Source of the DNA: an uncultured beta proteobacterium
GTDB taxonomy: Bacteria > Pseudomonadota > Gammaproteobacteria > Burkholderiales > SG8-41
Reading direction: 5' to 3'
DNA: 64,000 nucleotides
Assembly: GCA_903889565.1 (NCBI GenBank)
Contig: CAISYC010000066.1
Coordinates: forward strand, 111,826 to 175,825
In this document: positions 32,514 to 43,189 of the stretch, piece by piece
Numbering within the stretch: position 1 is the first letter of the stretch
Layout of the letters: each line of letters begins with the position of its first letter
Program-made: the position numbers and the translations under genes
Notes under the pieces: model-generated
What the model saw: the letters and a program-made list of their open reading frames with translations, nothing else
The model's database searches: none
Told to the model about the DNA's origin: nothing

Positions 32514-33896
32514 ATGACCTACCAGAGCATCAACCCCGCCACTGGCAAGACCCTCAAGACCTTCAAGGAACTCACCGACAAACAACTGGAAACGAAGCTC
32601 GCAGCCGCGGCGGCCTGCTTCAAGACTTGGAAGCAAAAGAGCTATCAGGAACGCGCAGCCATCGTTTCCAAAGCCGCTGCGCTGATGCACGCCAACGTTG
32701 ATGCGTTTGCGAAACTCGCCACCCTGGAAATGGGCAAGCGCATCGACGAAGCGCGCGGCGAGGTCAACTTCAGCGGCAATATTCTCGATTACTACGCCAA
32801 AAACGCCGAAGCTTTTCTGGCGCCGGCGAAATTGAATCCCGCGCGCGGCGAAGCGCACATGGAGAGCAGTCCGATCGGCGTCATATTCTGCGTCGAACCG
32901 TGGAACTTTCCCTTCTACCAGCTGGCGCGCGTCGCCGGCCCTCATCTGATGGCCGGCAACGTGGTGGTGGTCAAGCATTCAAGCAACGTGCCGCAATGCG
33001 CGATCGCGTTCGAAAAACTGTGGCTAGACGCCGGCGCGCCGGCGGGCTTGTACACCAATCTGCTGATTTCGCATGCGCAGTCCGACGCGGTCATCGACGA
33101 CCCGCGCGTCAAGGGCGTGGCGCTGACCGGCAGCGTCGAAGCCGGCCGCAGCGTTGCCGCCCGCGCCGGCGGGATACTCAAACCCTCTTCGATGGAACTC
33201 GGCGGCAGCGATGCCTTCATCGTGCTCGATGATGCCGATCTTGATAAAACGATTCCGTGGGCGGTGTGGGGCCGCATGTACAACCAGGGGCAGACCTGCT
33301 GCGCGTCGAAGCGCTTCATCGTGCTCGATTCGATTGCCGACCAGTTTCTCGAAAAGTTCCAGGCCGCCCTCGCCCTGCAACAGCCCGGCGATCCGATGGA
33401 CGAAAAAACCACCAAGGGCCCGATGTCGCAGGAGGTTGCACTGCTCGATCTGCTCAAGCAGGTCAAAAGCGCGGTCAAACACGGCGCCAGGGTGCTGATG
33501 GGTGGCAAGCGCATCGACCGCCCGGGCTCGTTCATGGAAACCACCATCCTGACCGACGTGAAGCCCGACAACCCGGCATTCCGCGCCGAATTCTTCGGCC
33601 CGGTCGCACTGTTCTTCCGCGTCAAGGATGAAGCCGCTGCGATCGCGCTTGCCAACGACTCCGATTTCGGTCTCGGCGGCTCGGTATTCACCAAGGATCC
33701 CGCGCGCGGCCAGCGCGTGGCCAGCGGCGTCGACACCGGCATGATGTTCGTCAACAACATCGACTGGACCGAAGCGCAGTTCCCTTTCGGCGGCATCAAG
33801 AATTCCGGTTACGGACGCGAACTCGGCGACATGGGCATTCAGCAATTCGTCAATAAGAAGCTGGTGCGCATCGCGTCGATGGCGGCACCGGCATGA
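32514..33896 (+). CDS. NAD(P)-dependent aldehyde dehydrogenase (succinate-semialdehyde type)
   Basis: The 460-residue enzyme has the catalytic cysteine in QGQTCCASKRF (about residue 263), the general base in SSMELGGSDAF, and the C-terminal FPFGGIKNSGYGRELG typical of succinate-semialdehyde dehydrogenases of the GabD/Sad group. It would oxidise the aldehyde made by the preceding alcohol dehydrogenase. Full length. Overall it reads as a short-form ALDH without signal peptide. Substrate is inference. Confidence 0.9.
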   Translation: MTYQSINPATGKTLKTFKELTDKQLETKLAAAAACFKTWKQKSYQERAAIVSKAAALMHANVDAFAKLATLEMGKRIDEARGEVNFSGNILDYYAKNAEAFLAPAKLNPARGEAHMESSPIGVIFCVEPWNFPFYQLARVAGPHLMAGNVVVVKHSSNVPQCAIAFEKLWLDAGAPAGLYTNLLISHAQSDAVIDDPRVKGVALTGSVEAGRSVAARAGGILKPSSMELGGSDAFIVLDDADLDKTIPWAVWGRMYNQGQTCCASKRFIVLDSIADQFLEKFQAALALQQPGDPMDEKTTKGPMSQEVALLDLLKQVKSAVKHGARVLMGGKRIDRPGSFMETTILTDVKPDNPAFRAEFFGPVALFFRVKDEAAAIALANDSDFGLGGSVFTKDPARGQRVASGVDTGMMFVNNIDWTEAQFPFGGIKNSGYGRELGDMGIQQFVNKKLVRIASMAAPA

Positions 33897-33927
33897 ACTC
33901 GTTGAAAAAAACCAGGGGCCAACAATC

Positions 33928-34809
33928 ATGACTACCGCCAACCAACAACTCGTCATTACCGAAACGCCGGTCTGGTTCATCACCGGCTGTTCCACCGGCT
34001 TCGGCCGCGAAATCGCCAAACTGGCGCTGGCTGCCGGCTATCGCACGGTGGTCACCGCGCGCGACCCCGACGACTTGAAGGATCTGGCCGCGCTCGGCCA
34101 CGCCCTGGTGCTCAGGCTCGACGTCACCAACCGGCATCAGGTCGAACATGCTGTGGCCGCCGCCGAGGAAAAATTCGGCCACATCGACGTCCTCGTCAAC
34201 AATGCCGGCATCGGCTATTTCGGCGCGGTAGAAGAGAGCGAGGAAGCCGAAGTGCGCAAAATGTTCGAGATCAATGTGTTCGGCCTCGCGCGCATGATTC
34301 ACGGCGTGCTGCCCGGCATGCGCAAGCGGCGCCGCGGCTTCATCGTCAACCTGTCATCAATTGGCGGGCTGCGTTCCTTTCCGGCGATCGGCTACTACAA
34401 CGCGACCAAATTCGCCGTCGAAGGTTTGTCCGAGGCGCTGTGGCAGGAAGTCGAGCCGCTCGGCATCCGCGTCATGCTGGTCGAGCCGAGCGGCTTTCGT
34501 ACCGACTGGGCCGGCCGTTCGGCGAATGAAAGCAAAAACGTGATCGATGATTACGCCGCCACCGCCGGCATCTGGCGCCGCGAAGTGCGCGCCAGTTCCG
34601 GCCATCAACCGGGCGATCCGGTGCGCGCGGCGCGTGCCATCATCAAGGCGGTCGAATCGCTGAATCCGCCGCATCATCTGCTGCTCGGTAACGACGCCTA
34701 CAACGCCGCCACCGCCAAACTCGATGAACTGCGGCAGCAATACGCGGCGTGGGAAGCAGTCGCGCGCGGCGCGGATTTTCCGCCGGTCGCCCGCGCCGCA
34801 GCAGCCTAG
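33928..34809 (+). CDS. Short-chain dehydrogenase/reductase (SDR)
   Basis: The 293-residue enzyme has the classical SDR cofactor motif TGCSTGFG (about 19), the NNAG motif in LVNNAGIGYFGA, the catalytic Ser in NLSSIGG, and the YYNATK catalytic Tyr-Lys. It follows the aldehyde dehydrogenase by 31 bp, so it is probably in the same operon. Substrate cannot be deduced; the longer variable C-terminal part resembles the oxidoreductase group related to retinol or sterol dehydrogenases. Confidence 0.9.
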   Translation: MTTANQQLVITETPVWFITGCSTGFGREIAKLALAAGYRTVVTARDPDDLKDLAALGHALVLRLDVTNRHQVEHAVAAAEEKFGHIDVLVNNAGIGYFGAVEESEEAEVRKMFEINVFGLARMIHGVLPGMRKRRRGFIVNLSSIGGLRSFPAIGYYNATKFAVEGLSEALWQEVEPLGIRVMLVEPSGFRTDWAGRSANESKNVIDDYAATAGIWRREVRASSGHQPGDPVRAARAIIKAVESLNPPHHLLLGNDAYNAATAKLDELRQQYAAWEAVARGADFPPVARAAAA

Positions 34810-34826
34810 GCTGCTGCATCCCTGCA

Positions 34827-36281
34827 ATGATTTCGCCGCGACCCGCCGCGCGCGCGGCGCTGATCGCGCTTATGCTGCCGCTCCTGCCCGGTTGTGCCGG
34901 CGGGCTGGCGCCGGCGCGGCCGCCGCTTACCATCACGGTGCCGCCCGCATGGTCGGTAACCGGTGTTGCTGCGCCCGACGGTGCAGCGACCCTGAACCGC
35001 TGGTGGCTGCGCTTCGACGACGCCATCCTCGCCTCGCTGGTGACGCAGGCGCTGCAAGCCAATACCAGCGTCAGAATCGCCCAAGCGTCGTTACGGCAGG
35101 CACGCGCACTGCGCGATGTCTCGGCCGCTCTGCTCTACCCCTCGCTCAATTCATCCGCGTCGGCGCAGCGCAACAGCACCGGCAATACGGCCCCGGTCAA
35201 CAGCTTTAATGTCAGCCTCGATGCCGCGTGGGAACTCGACATTTTCGGTGCCAATCGCAGCGCCTTGCGCGCCACCGACGCCACCGCGCAGGCGAGTGCG
35301 GCGAGCCTCGGCGATGTGCAGGTGTCGATCGCCGCGGAGGTCGCGCTCGATTACATCACGCTGCGCGGCGCGCAGCTGCGCACGACGATCGCCGAAACCA
35401 ATCTCGCCAGCCAGCTCGACACCTTGCAGATCACGCAGTGGCGGCAGCAGGCCGGCCTTGTTACCGTGCTGGAGGCGGAGCAGGCGCGTGCGGCGGCAGA
35501 ACAAACGCGCGCGCAATTGCCGTTGTTGCAAACCACGGTCGAACAGACGCGGCACGCGCTGAGTGTCCTGACCGGTCAGCCGCCGGCCGCATTGTCGAAG
35601 CTGCTGGCGGCCGGCGGCCCGGTGCCGCAATCTGCCGACGATGTCGCGCTCGGCATTCCGGCCGAAACGCTGCGCCAAAGACCGGATGTGCGCAACGCTG
35701 AATGGCTGGTGACGGCAGCGATGGCGCGCGTTGCGCAGGCCAAAGCCGCGCGCGCGCCCGATTTCTCGCTCGGCGGTTCGCTGGGCCTGGGGTCATTCGC
35801 GCTCGATACGCTGACCAGCGGCGCCTCGGTGGTGCGCGCCCTGCTGGCGAGCGTTGCGCTGCCGCTGTTCGACGGCGGCGGTCTGCGCGCGCAGGTGCGC
35901 GCGCAACAGGCGGCGCTCGACAACGCCGGCGTCACCTACGAAGCCGCCATACTGACGGCGCTGAAGGATGTCGAAGATGCGTTGATCGCATTGCGCAACG
36001 ACCGCCTGCGTCTCGCCAGTCTGCGCAACGCCGCCGATGCGGCAGCCAATGCGTCGCAGTTGGCGCGCCAGCGCTTCGCCAGCGGACTGATCGATTTCCA
36101 GGTGGTGCTTGAAACCCAACGCACCCAGCTTGTGACGCAGGACAGCGTGGCAAGTTCAAGCGCCGATCTCGGCGCCGATCATGTGCGCCTCTACAAGGCG
36201 CTCGGCGGCGGCTGGACCGCCGACGCTTCCACACCGTATCCGATTCCCGCAGAAGATTCCAACCGCAGATGGCCGCCGTGA
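34827..36281 (+). CDS. Outer-membrane efflux lipoprotein (NodT/TolC-like)
   Basis: The 484-residue protein has a lipoprotein signal ending LPGC and the RND outer-membrane factor fold: two repeats of long helices and strands, with WWLRFDDAILASLVTQALQ near the N-terminus and FDLSWELDIFG-like DAAWELDIFGANRSALRAT and PLFDGGGLRAQVRAQQAALD in the repeats. It forms the exit channel of a tripartite pump with the adaptor and ABC genes downstream; the adaptor start overlaps its end by 13 bp. Confidence 0.9.
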   Translation: MISPRPAARAALIALMLPLLPGCAGGLAPARPPLTITVPPAWSVTGVAAPDGAATLNRWWLRFDDAILASLVTQALQANTSVRIAQASLRQARALRDVSAALLYPSLNSSASAQRNSTGNTAPVNSFNVSLDAAWELDIFGANRSALRATDATAQASAASLGDVQVSIAAEVALDYITLRGAQLRTTIAETNLASQLDTLQITQWRQQAGLVTVLEAEQARAAAEQTRAQLPLLQTTVEQTRHALSVLTGQPPAALSKLLAAGGPVPQSADDVALGIPAETLRQRPDVRNAEWLVTAAMARVAQAKAARAPDFSLGGSLGLGSFALDTLTSGASVVRALLASVALPLFDGGGLRAQVRAQQAALDNAGVTYEAAILTALKDVEDALIALRNDRLRLASLRNAADAAANASQLARQRFASGLIDFQVVLETQRTQLVTQDSVASSSADLGADHVRLYKALGGGWTADASTPYPIPAEDSNRRWPP

Positions 36282-37612
36282 ACGAAACAACCGCCAGTGC
36301 AGCCCCCGCCCCCGAGCCGAAGATCGATCTGGCGACCCTGCTCGACGAACCGGCGGCGCGCCCGTGGTATCGGCGGCGCGTGCTGTGGGTCGCGCTGATT
36401 GCCATGTTGCTGATTGCCGGCGGCGTGTGGTGGTGGTTGATCGCCAAAGCCGCCAATGCAGCGCCAAGCTACACCACAGTGACCGTGGGCCGCGGCGACA
36501 TCACGCTCAGCGTCACGGCCAACGGCACGATCCAGCCCACGCGCAGCATCAACATCGGCAGCGAACTCTCGGGCACCGTGCTGAAGGTCAATGTCGACGT
36601 CAACGACATTGTCAAGAAGGGCCAGGTTCTGGTGGTTCTAGACCCGGCCAAGCTGAAGGACCAAGTGGCGAGTTCGCGCGCTGCGCTGGCCGCAGCCCAG
36701 GCGCTGGTGGCCCAGACGGCGGCCACAGTTGTGGAGTCGCGCGCCACGCTGACGCGGCTGGAAGAGGTAGCGCGCGTCTCCGGCGGCGAGGTGCCGGCCA
36801 AGACCGAACTCGACACGGCGCGCGCCACCCTGGGCCGCTCCGTCGGCGCGGCTGACAGTGCGATGGCAGGCGTGAACCAATCGAAGGCGGCGCTGGCCAC
36901 CGACCTGATCAACCTGTCCAAGTCGTCGATCGTGGCACCCGACGACGGCATGGTACTCACGCGCGCCGTGGACCCCGGCAATGCCGTGGCGGCGTCATTG
37001 CAGGCGGTCACGCTGTTCACGGTGGCCGAAGACTTACAAAAAGTGCGCGTGTGGGTGTATGTCGATGAGGCCGATGTCGGTCAGGTCAAACTAGGGCAGG
37101 CCGCCACCTTCACGGTCAGCGCTTACCCGACGCGCAGCTTCCCGGCGCGCATCACGCGCGTGGGCTTCGGTTCGACCATCACCGACAACGTCGTCACCTA
37201 TCTGACCTACCTCGACGTCGACAACGCCGACCTCAGTCTGCGCCCGGGCATGACCGCCACGTCCACGATCGTCGCCGCGCAACGCAGTGACGTGCTGATG
37301 GTACCCAACGCGGCGCTGCGCTACACGCCCACTGCGGCTGCCGCTAGCGTGAAGAAGGGCATCGCGTCGGGCATCTCTTTCGGTCGGCCCAAGAGCGAAA
37401 GCACGCGCAAAGGTGCTGCCGACACGGCGAGCACGGCCAGCGCACGTCAGGTCTGGGTGCTGCCTGGCGACGGTAAGGATGCCAGCGCGAAGCCTGTCTC
37501 CGTGGCCGTGGTGCCCGGCATCAGCGACGGCCACATGACCGAAATCACGAGCGGCGACTTGAAGGCCGGCATGCAGGTCGTCACTGCGCAGAAAACGGCG
37601 GGCGCGCAGTGA
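36269..37612 (+). CDS. MacA-like periplasmic adaptor (membrane fusion protein)
   Basis: The 447-residue protein has one N-terminal transmembrane helix (VLWVALIAMLLIAGGVWWWL), a biotinyl-lipoyl-like motif (ELSGTVLKVNVDVNDIVKKG), an alpha hairpin (about 130-220), and beta-barrel domain (TFTVSAYPTRSFPARITRVG). This layout is that of MacA-like adaptors for MacB-type ABC exporters. It lies between the outer-membrane channel and the ATPase in one operon. Substrate unknown, likely a peptide, macrolide-like drug or lipid. Confidence 0.9.
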   Translation: MAAVNETTASAAPAPEPKIDLATLLDEPAARPWYRRRVLWVALIAMLLIAGGVWWWLIAKAANAAPSYTTVTVGRGDITLSVTANGTIQPTRSINIGSELSGTVLKVNVDVNDIVKKGQVLVVLDPAKLKDQVASSRAALAAAQALVAQTAATVVESRATLTRLEEVARVSGGEVPAKTELDTARATLGRSVGAADSAMAGVNQSKAALATDLINLSKSSIVAPDDGMVLTRAVDPGNAVAASLQAVTLFTVAEDLQKVRVWVYVDEADVGQVKLGQAATFTVSAYPTRSFPARITRVGFGSTITDNVVTYLTYLDVDNADLSLRPGMTATSTIVAAQRSDVLMVPNAALRYTPTAAAASVKKGIASGISFGRPKSESTRKGAADTASTASARQVWVLPGDGKDASAKPVSVAVVPGISDGHMTEITSGDLKAGMQVVTAQKTAGAQ

Positions 37613-38348
37613 TCCCGCCGCTGATCCGGTTGCTCGGCGTGACCAAGCGCTATGGCAGTGGCGAAGCCGAGTTGATGGCATTGAAGGGCATCGATCTCGA
37701 CATCACCGCCGGCGAATTTGTCGCCATCATGGGACCGAGCGGCTCGGGCAAATCCACCGCAATGAATATATTGGGCTGCCTCGACACGCCGACCGCCGGC
37801 CAGTATCTGTTCAAGGGCGCGCATGTCGAAGCATTGAAGCGCGACCAGCGTGCACGTCTGCGCCGGCGCTTTCTCGGTTTCGTCTTTCAGGGTTTCAATC
37901 TGCTGGCGCGCACCTCGGCGCAGGAGAATGTCGAACTGCCATTGCTCTATCGCGGTGACAGCGCGAAAGAGCGACGCACGGCGGCGGCGAAAGCCCTGCA
38001 ACAGGTCGGTCTTGCCGGCTGGGAGAAACACACGCCCGCCGAACTCTCCGGCGGCCAGCAGCAGCGCGTCGCGATCGCACGCGCTATCGCCACCGAACCG
38101 GCGGTGGTGCTGGCAGATGAACCGACCGGCAACCTCGACACCAAACGCAGTCACGAAATCATGGGGCTGCTGCTGGCACTGAACAGGGATCATGGCATCA
38201 CCGTGCTGATGGTGACGCACGAGCCGGACATGGCCGCCTACGCGCGGCGCATGGTGCATTTCGTCGACGGCCTTGTTGCAAAGGATATGGCGAACCCGCA
38301 TCCGATCACTGCCGCGCCGGTCGGACTCAGCGTGGCCGAGACCACCTG

Positions 38349-38349
<1 letters not shown>
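37609..38349 (+). CDS. MacB-type ABC transporter ATPase
   Basis: The 246-residue ATPase has Walker [10 protein letters not shown] (about 43), the signature [15 protein letters not shown], Walker [13 protein letters not shown] and the switch His in VTHEPD. The [18 protein letters not shown] start is typical of the LolD/MacB-type subfamily. GTG start overlaps the adaptor stop. Here the ATPase is a separate gene while the permease follows immediately, unlike the fused E. coli MacB. Confidence 0.93.
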
Positions 38350-39560
<1,211 letters not shown>

Positions 39561-39569
39561 GACAAAAAA

Positions 39570-40655
39570 ATGAATCGACGCCAGTTTTTGCTGTCCGCTG
39601 CGGCGCCGGTATTGCTACCCGCCTGCGCCAGCGGCAAGGGCAGCGACTATGAAAAAGCCGCACGTGCAACGTGGCGCCACGGCACGGGCAATCCGGTGGG
39701 CCTGCATGCGCGGCAAAGCGAACTGGTGCGTTATGCAACACTCGCGCCGTCAAGCCACAACACGCAGTGCTGGCAATTCAAACTCGGCGCCAACCGCATT
39801 TCCATCCTGCCGGACCGTTCGCGGCGCTGTCCGGCGGTCGATCCAGACAACCATCATCTCTATGTCAGTCTGGGTTGTGCGGCCGAGAATCTGGCGCAGG
39901 CCGCCAACGCTGCGGGCCTCCACAGTGAAATCACATTCGATGCCGCCGCCGATGCGGTCAATATCGATCTGAGTCCCGCCCCGCTTCTGCGTTCCGTCCT
40001 GTTCGAGGCGATTCCGCAACGCCAATGCACCCGCAGCGATTACGACGGCAGGATCATACCGACCGCGGAGTTGAAACTACTCGAACAACAGGCCAGCGGT
40101 AACGGCGTGCGCGTCATATTGTTCAACGGCGCGCCGCAGCGCGAGGAAATTCTCGACTACGTGACACGCGGCAACAGCGCGCAGATGGCCGACGACGCTT
40201 TTGTCACTGAACTCAAGCACTGGATCCGCTTCAACGCCACCGATGCCATTGCCAGCGGCGACGGACTCTACGCCCCCGCCACCGGCAACCCCGCGCTGCC
40301 GCACTGGCTGGGCCCGGCGTTGATGTCGCTGTTTTACACCCAAGGCCATGAGAATGACAAAAATGCGCGCCAATTGCGCAGCTCATCCGGCGTCGCAGTG
40401 TTTGTCTCGACACAGGACGACAAGTCGCACTGGGTGGAAACGGGGCGCTGCTATCAACGATTCGCATTGCAGGCCACGGTGCTGGGCCTTTGCAATGCGC
40501 TGATCAACCAGCCGGTGGAGGTTGCCGCGCTGCGCCCGCAATTCGCGGCGTATCTCGGCTTGCATGGGGGGCGGCCTGATCTCGTGGTGCGTTTCGGCTA
40601 CGGCCCCGCCATGCCACGCTCGCTGCGTCGTCCGGTCGATGACGTGCTGGTCTGA
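39570..40655 (+). CDS. Acg-type nitroreductase-fold FMN protein, Tat-like signal
   Basis: The 361-residue protein begins MNRRQFLLSAAAPVLLPAC, a twin-arginine-like signal with a possible lipobox Cys, then a nitroreductase fold with LAPSSHNTQCWQFKL (FMN-binding), RRCPAVDPDNHHLYVSLGCA, and QATVLGLCNALINQP. This is the Acg family, found in Mycobacterium tuberculosis as a DosR-regulated protein that binds flavin without clear nitroreductase activity. It starts 9 bp after the efflux operon and may be its last gene. Confidence 0.85.
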   Translation: MNRRQFLLSAAAPVLLPACASGKGSDYEKAARATWRHGTGNPVGLHARQSELVRYATLAPSSHNTQCWQFKLGANRISILPDRSRRCPAVDPDNHHLYVSLGCAAENLAQAANAAGLHSEITFDAAADAVNIDLSPAPLLRSVLFEAIPQRQCTRSDYDGRIIPTAELKLLEQQASGNGVRVILFNGAPQREEILDYVTRGNSAQMADDAFVTELKHWIRFNATDAIASGDGLYAPATGNPALPHWLGPALMSLFYTQGHENDKNARQLRSSSGVAVFVSTQDDKSHWVETGRCYQRFALQATVLGLCNALINQPVEVAALRPQFAAYLGLHGGRPDLVVRFGYGPAMPRSLRRPVDDVLV

Positions 40656-40737
40656 CCCGATTACTTAAGTGACTCCACCTTTCGATGCCGGCAATTGACG
40701 ACCGTTCGTAAGATACCCATCACACAAGGAGAACGAC

Positions 40738-41151
40738 ATGAAAACGCAGGCAGGTTTATGGATCGATCATCACAAGGCCTTCATCGTGTTTGTCGGCGGC
40801 GGCAAGGAAACGACAGCACTGGTGGAATCCGGCCTCGGCAGGCACCGGCATTTTTCGGGCCACTTCCTGGCGCAGAGCGGCGCGGCTGACGACCAGATCG
40901 ATCAGGAGTTCAAGGTTCATCTCAACGAATACTACGACCGCGTGATCGCGCAAATCGGCGATGCGTCGGCGATCCTGATTCTGGGCCCCGGCGAGGCCAA
41001 GGTTGAACTGGAAACACGACTCAAACACAAAAAACTGGATAAACGCATTGTCGGCGTGGAAACCGCCGATAAAATGACCGATCCCCAGATGGTGGCGAAA
41101 GTCGGTGAACACTTCAGGCAATCTTACGTGCCGCGCCGCTCAAATACATGA
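40738..41151 (+). CDS. eRF1/host-attachment-like small protein
   Basis: The 137-residue soluble protein begins KTQAGLWIDHHKAFIVFVGG and has LNEYYDRVIAQIGDASAILI, GPGEAKVELETRLKHKKL and VETADKMTDPQMVAKVGEHF. The order of strands resembles the bacterial eRF1/pelota-like (Rossmann-type) families sometimes annotated as translational machinery or host attachment protein. I do not know a tested function. AAGGAG is 7 bases before the ATG. It stands alone upstream of a PRC-barrel gene. Confidence 0.65.
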   Translation: MKTQAGLWIDHHKAFIVFVGGGKETTALVESGLGRHRHFSGHFLAQSGAADDQIDQEFKVHLNEYYDRVIAQIGDASAILILGPGEAKVELETRLKHKKLDKRIVGVETADKMTDPQMVAKVGEHFRQSYVPRRSNT

Positions 41152-41228
41152 ACGCACCGCGCACAGCGAAAACCGCCGGGGTCAATGCGAACCCTTTGCG
41201 CCTGTCGACAACCGGCGGAGCCTGACGC

Positions 41229-41960
41229 ATGTTGCGAAGCATGAAAGATCTTGAAGACTACAGGCTCGGCACCACCGACGGCGTCACCGGCTGCGTCAAC
41301 AATTTTTATGTCGATCAAAAAACATGGCTGATCCGCCATATGACCGCCAACACCGGCCCCTGGCGCTTCGGACGCAACGTGCAGGTGGCTGCGCACTCCA
41401 TCGGTCGCCCGAACTGGTCGGAAAAAATTCTGCCTGTCTGGCTGACCAAAGCGCAACTGGGACGCTGCCCCGTCGCCGTTACCGCGGACCGGATCCCCGA
41501 CGCAGCCGGGATTGCTTTGGCTACACCCGGCATTCCCGCGGTCACCGCAGCGACTGCCATGCAAGCCGCGACCACGCCACCGCGGGAGCCGGATGCCGGG
41601 CTGCTCAGTTGCAACGCAATCATGCGCTGTCGCATTCAGGCGCTGGACCGACGCAGCGGTCATGTCCATGGCCTGCTGATTAATGATGATACGTGGGCGG
41701 TCAAATACCTGATCGTGGCAACCAACCGCTGGTGGGCCGGTCACCTAGTGCTGATCGAACCGCAATCGGTACTGTCGGTCGGCGAGTCCAATGCGATCGT
41801 TACCGTCAATCTGTCCGGAGAGGCCGTGGCCGCATCCCCGCGCTATGAACTCGACACCCAGCTGGCGCGGGAGAAAGCGCTTGATGTCTACGCCGATTAT
41901 GCACATCTCGGCTATTGGGCAAGCTTGGTTAAAGGTGCGCGCGCCATGCTGGATCGTTAG
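41229..41960 (+). CDS. PRC-barrel domain protein
   Basis: The 243-residue protein opens with a PRC-barrel half (MLRSMKDLEDYRLGTTDGVT, followed by NNFYVDQKTWLIRHMTANTG) and contains a second one (GHVHGLLINDDTWAVKYLIV at about 150-170), with a Pro/Ala-rich stretch between (about 90-130). Two tandem PRC barrels are typical of such stress-associated proteins. The first barrel is slightly degenerate (CVNNFY instead of the common VKDFYF). Function unknown. GGAG lies 9 bases before the start. A second PRC-barrel protein is at 52786-53460. Confidence 0.8.
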   Translation: MLRSMKDLEDYRLGTTDGVTGCVNNFYVDQKTWLIRHMTANTGPWRFGRNVQVAAHSIGRPNWSEKILPVWLTKAQLGRCPVAVTADRIPDAAGIALATPGIPAVTAATAMQAATTPPREPDAGLLSCNAIMRCRIQALDRRSGHVHGLLINDDTWAVKYLIVATNRWWAGHLVLIEPQSVLSVGESNAIVTVNLSGEAVAASPRYELDTQLAREKALDVYADYAHLGYWASLVKGARAMLDR

Positions 41961-42043
41961 TCCGGCCCCGTTATCGCGGGCGGCTGGTTCAAACCGCCTG
42001 CTGCCACAACGCCAATATATTTCAGACTCGCCGTACAGAAGTC

Positions 42044-42679
42044 TTAACGTTCGGCGACGGCTTCGCGGCGGGTGCTGCCGAACAGGTGGTCCCACAATGC
42101 GCTGGTCACGCCGTAGCACACCGGCTGCCCGGCATGGTGATGGATTGCATGCCAACGCTTGCGCTCCAGCAGCCAGGCGCCATTCGCACGCCAATGGTGG
42201 GTGGCGTGGTGGGTAATGGAGAAAGTCAGATAGCCGATCAATACGCCAAGTGTCAGAGCGCAGGCGCCCCACCGGGATAGCAGCAGGAACGCCGGAAGGA
42301 ACACCAATGCGGCGATCGCCGCTGCGCTGAGAATCGTCGGCGCGCAAATCAAGGCCATCGGCCGTTGATGATGTTCCGCGTGCCAGCGGCTGAACGGCGG
42401 CATGCCGTGCAGCACAAAGCGGTGCAGCGCATATTCGATCGCGCTCCAGCCACCGAGGCCGGCGAGCGCAACGGCCATGCTCACCCATCGCTGGTCGTGC
42501 GGCACCGCCACCAGCAGGTAGGCGGCCAGCAGGAACACCATGCCGCCGTAAAACGCGAAGTCGGCGTGATACGCCGCCCTGCTATGCTCCAACGCGAACA
42601 GCGCCAGCCATTTCCGGCGCTCGATCCCGCCGCTTCGATGCCGAGGATTTCCGTTTACAGCAAACGGCCGGTTCAGCAC
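42044..42679 (-). CDS. Fatty acid hydroxylase/sterol desaturase-family membrane protein
   Basis: The 211-residue membrane protein has the di-iron histidine motifs of this family: HRFVLH (about 87-92), HAEHH (about 100-104), HHATHH (about 156) and HAIHHH (about 176), with four hydrophobic helices between them. It would hydroxylate a lipid acyl chain or carotenoid. It starts at GTG 42679, sixteen bases after the metallothionein stop, so the two form an operon. Its substrate is unknown. Confidence 0.88.
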   Translation of the reverse strand: MLNRPFAVNGNPRHRSGGIERRKWLALFALEHSRAAYHADFAFYGGMVFLLAAYLLVAVPHDQRWVSMAVALAGLGGWSAIEYALHRFVLHGMPPFSRWHAEHHQRPMALICAPTILSAAAIAALVFLPAFLLLSRWGACALTLGVLIGYLTFSITHHATHHWRANGAWLLERKRWHAIHHHAGQPVCYGVTSALWDHLFGSTRREAVAER

Positions 42680-42695
42680 GGCTGTTCAGCGCATT

Positions 42696-42971
42696 TCACG
42701 AGCCTGCCGGCGATGTTGGTTTACGCGCACCGTGAACGTGCGCTTTGGCCTGTCGCTGCACGGAGTCCTCGTTCGCGGCGGATTGCAGCTGTTTGCAATC
42801 TCCATGGCCGCAGGCGCAGGGGCTGGCCTCCTTCCGGCGGCTGTTTTCCGCCTGACTGTCGGCATGCTCGCATTGCTCGCCGCAGTAACTGTCGCCCGGG
42901 TCCACCAGGCAATTGCAGCCCTCACGGCCGCATTTATCGAGATGCCGCACGCTCAAGGTATGTTCACTCAT
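42696..42971 (-). CDS. Metallothionein-like cysteine-rich protein
   Basis: A 91-residue soluble protein with eight cysteines, seven of them in pairs or clusters: KCGREGCNCLVDPGDSYCGEQC (split as KCGREGCNC and YCGEQC) and CACGHGDCKQ, matching bacterial SmtA-type metallothioneins in spacing, which bind Zn/Cd/Cu. A histidine lies beside the C-terminal cluster, as in SmtA. The last 25 residues have no cysteine and look disordered. GGAGGAATC stands just before the ATG. A one-mismatch regulatory palindrome is 177 bp upstream. Confidence 0.85.
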   Translation of the reverse strand: MSEHTLSVRHLDKCGREGCNCLVDPGDSYCGEQCEHADSQAENSRRKEASPCACGHGDCKQLQSAANEDSVQRQAKAHVHGARKPTSPAGS

Positions 42972-43148
42972 GATTCCTCCGTTTGAAATTGCATTGATCA
43001 GACCACAAACATCCGTTGCGCCGGGCACGGGAACACCCGTCCCGGCAGATCGCTTTCGCCACATGCGCGGCGCCAACGCGGATCGCCCCCGGCGTGCTGC
43101 CGGCGTTTTGCTGCAAATGCCATTTTTCACTGCCTGACGAAGGCGCAC

Positions 43149-43164
43149 CGTGCGCCATCGCACA
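43149..43164. promoter_or_regulatory. TGTNCG-N4-CGNACA palindrome, site 12
   Basis: CGTGCGCCATCGCACA, one mismatch in the first base, 177 bp before the metallothionein-like gene and just after the CYTH/CHAD gene. Confidence 0.5.
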
Positions 43165-43189
43165 TACGGCAGGTTATGGATCGGGCCGG

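Noticed and set aside
42724..42742. GCGCAC-N7-GTGCGC inverted repeat
   Set aside because: The half-sites face the opposite way from TGTGCG-N4-CGCACA and it lies inside the metallothionein gene, so it is not counted as a regulon site.
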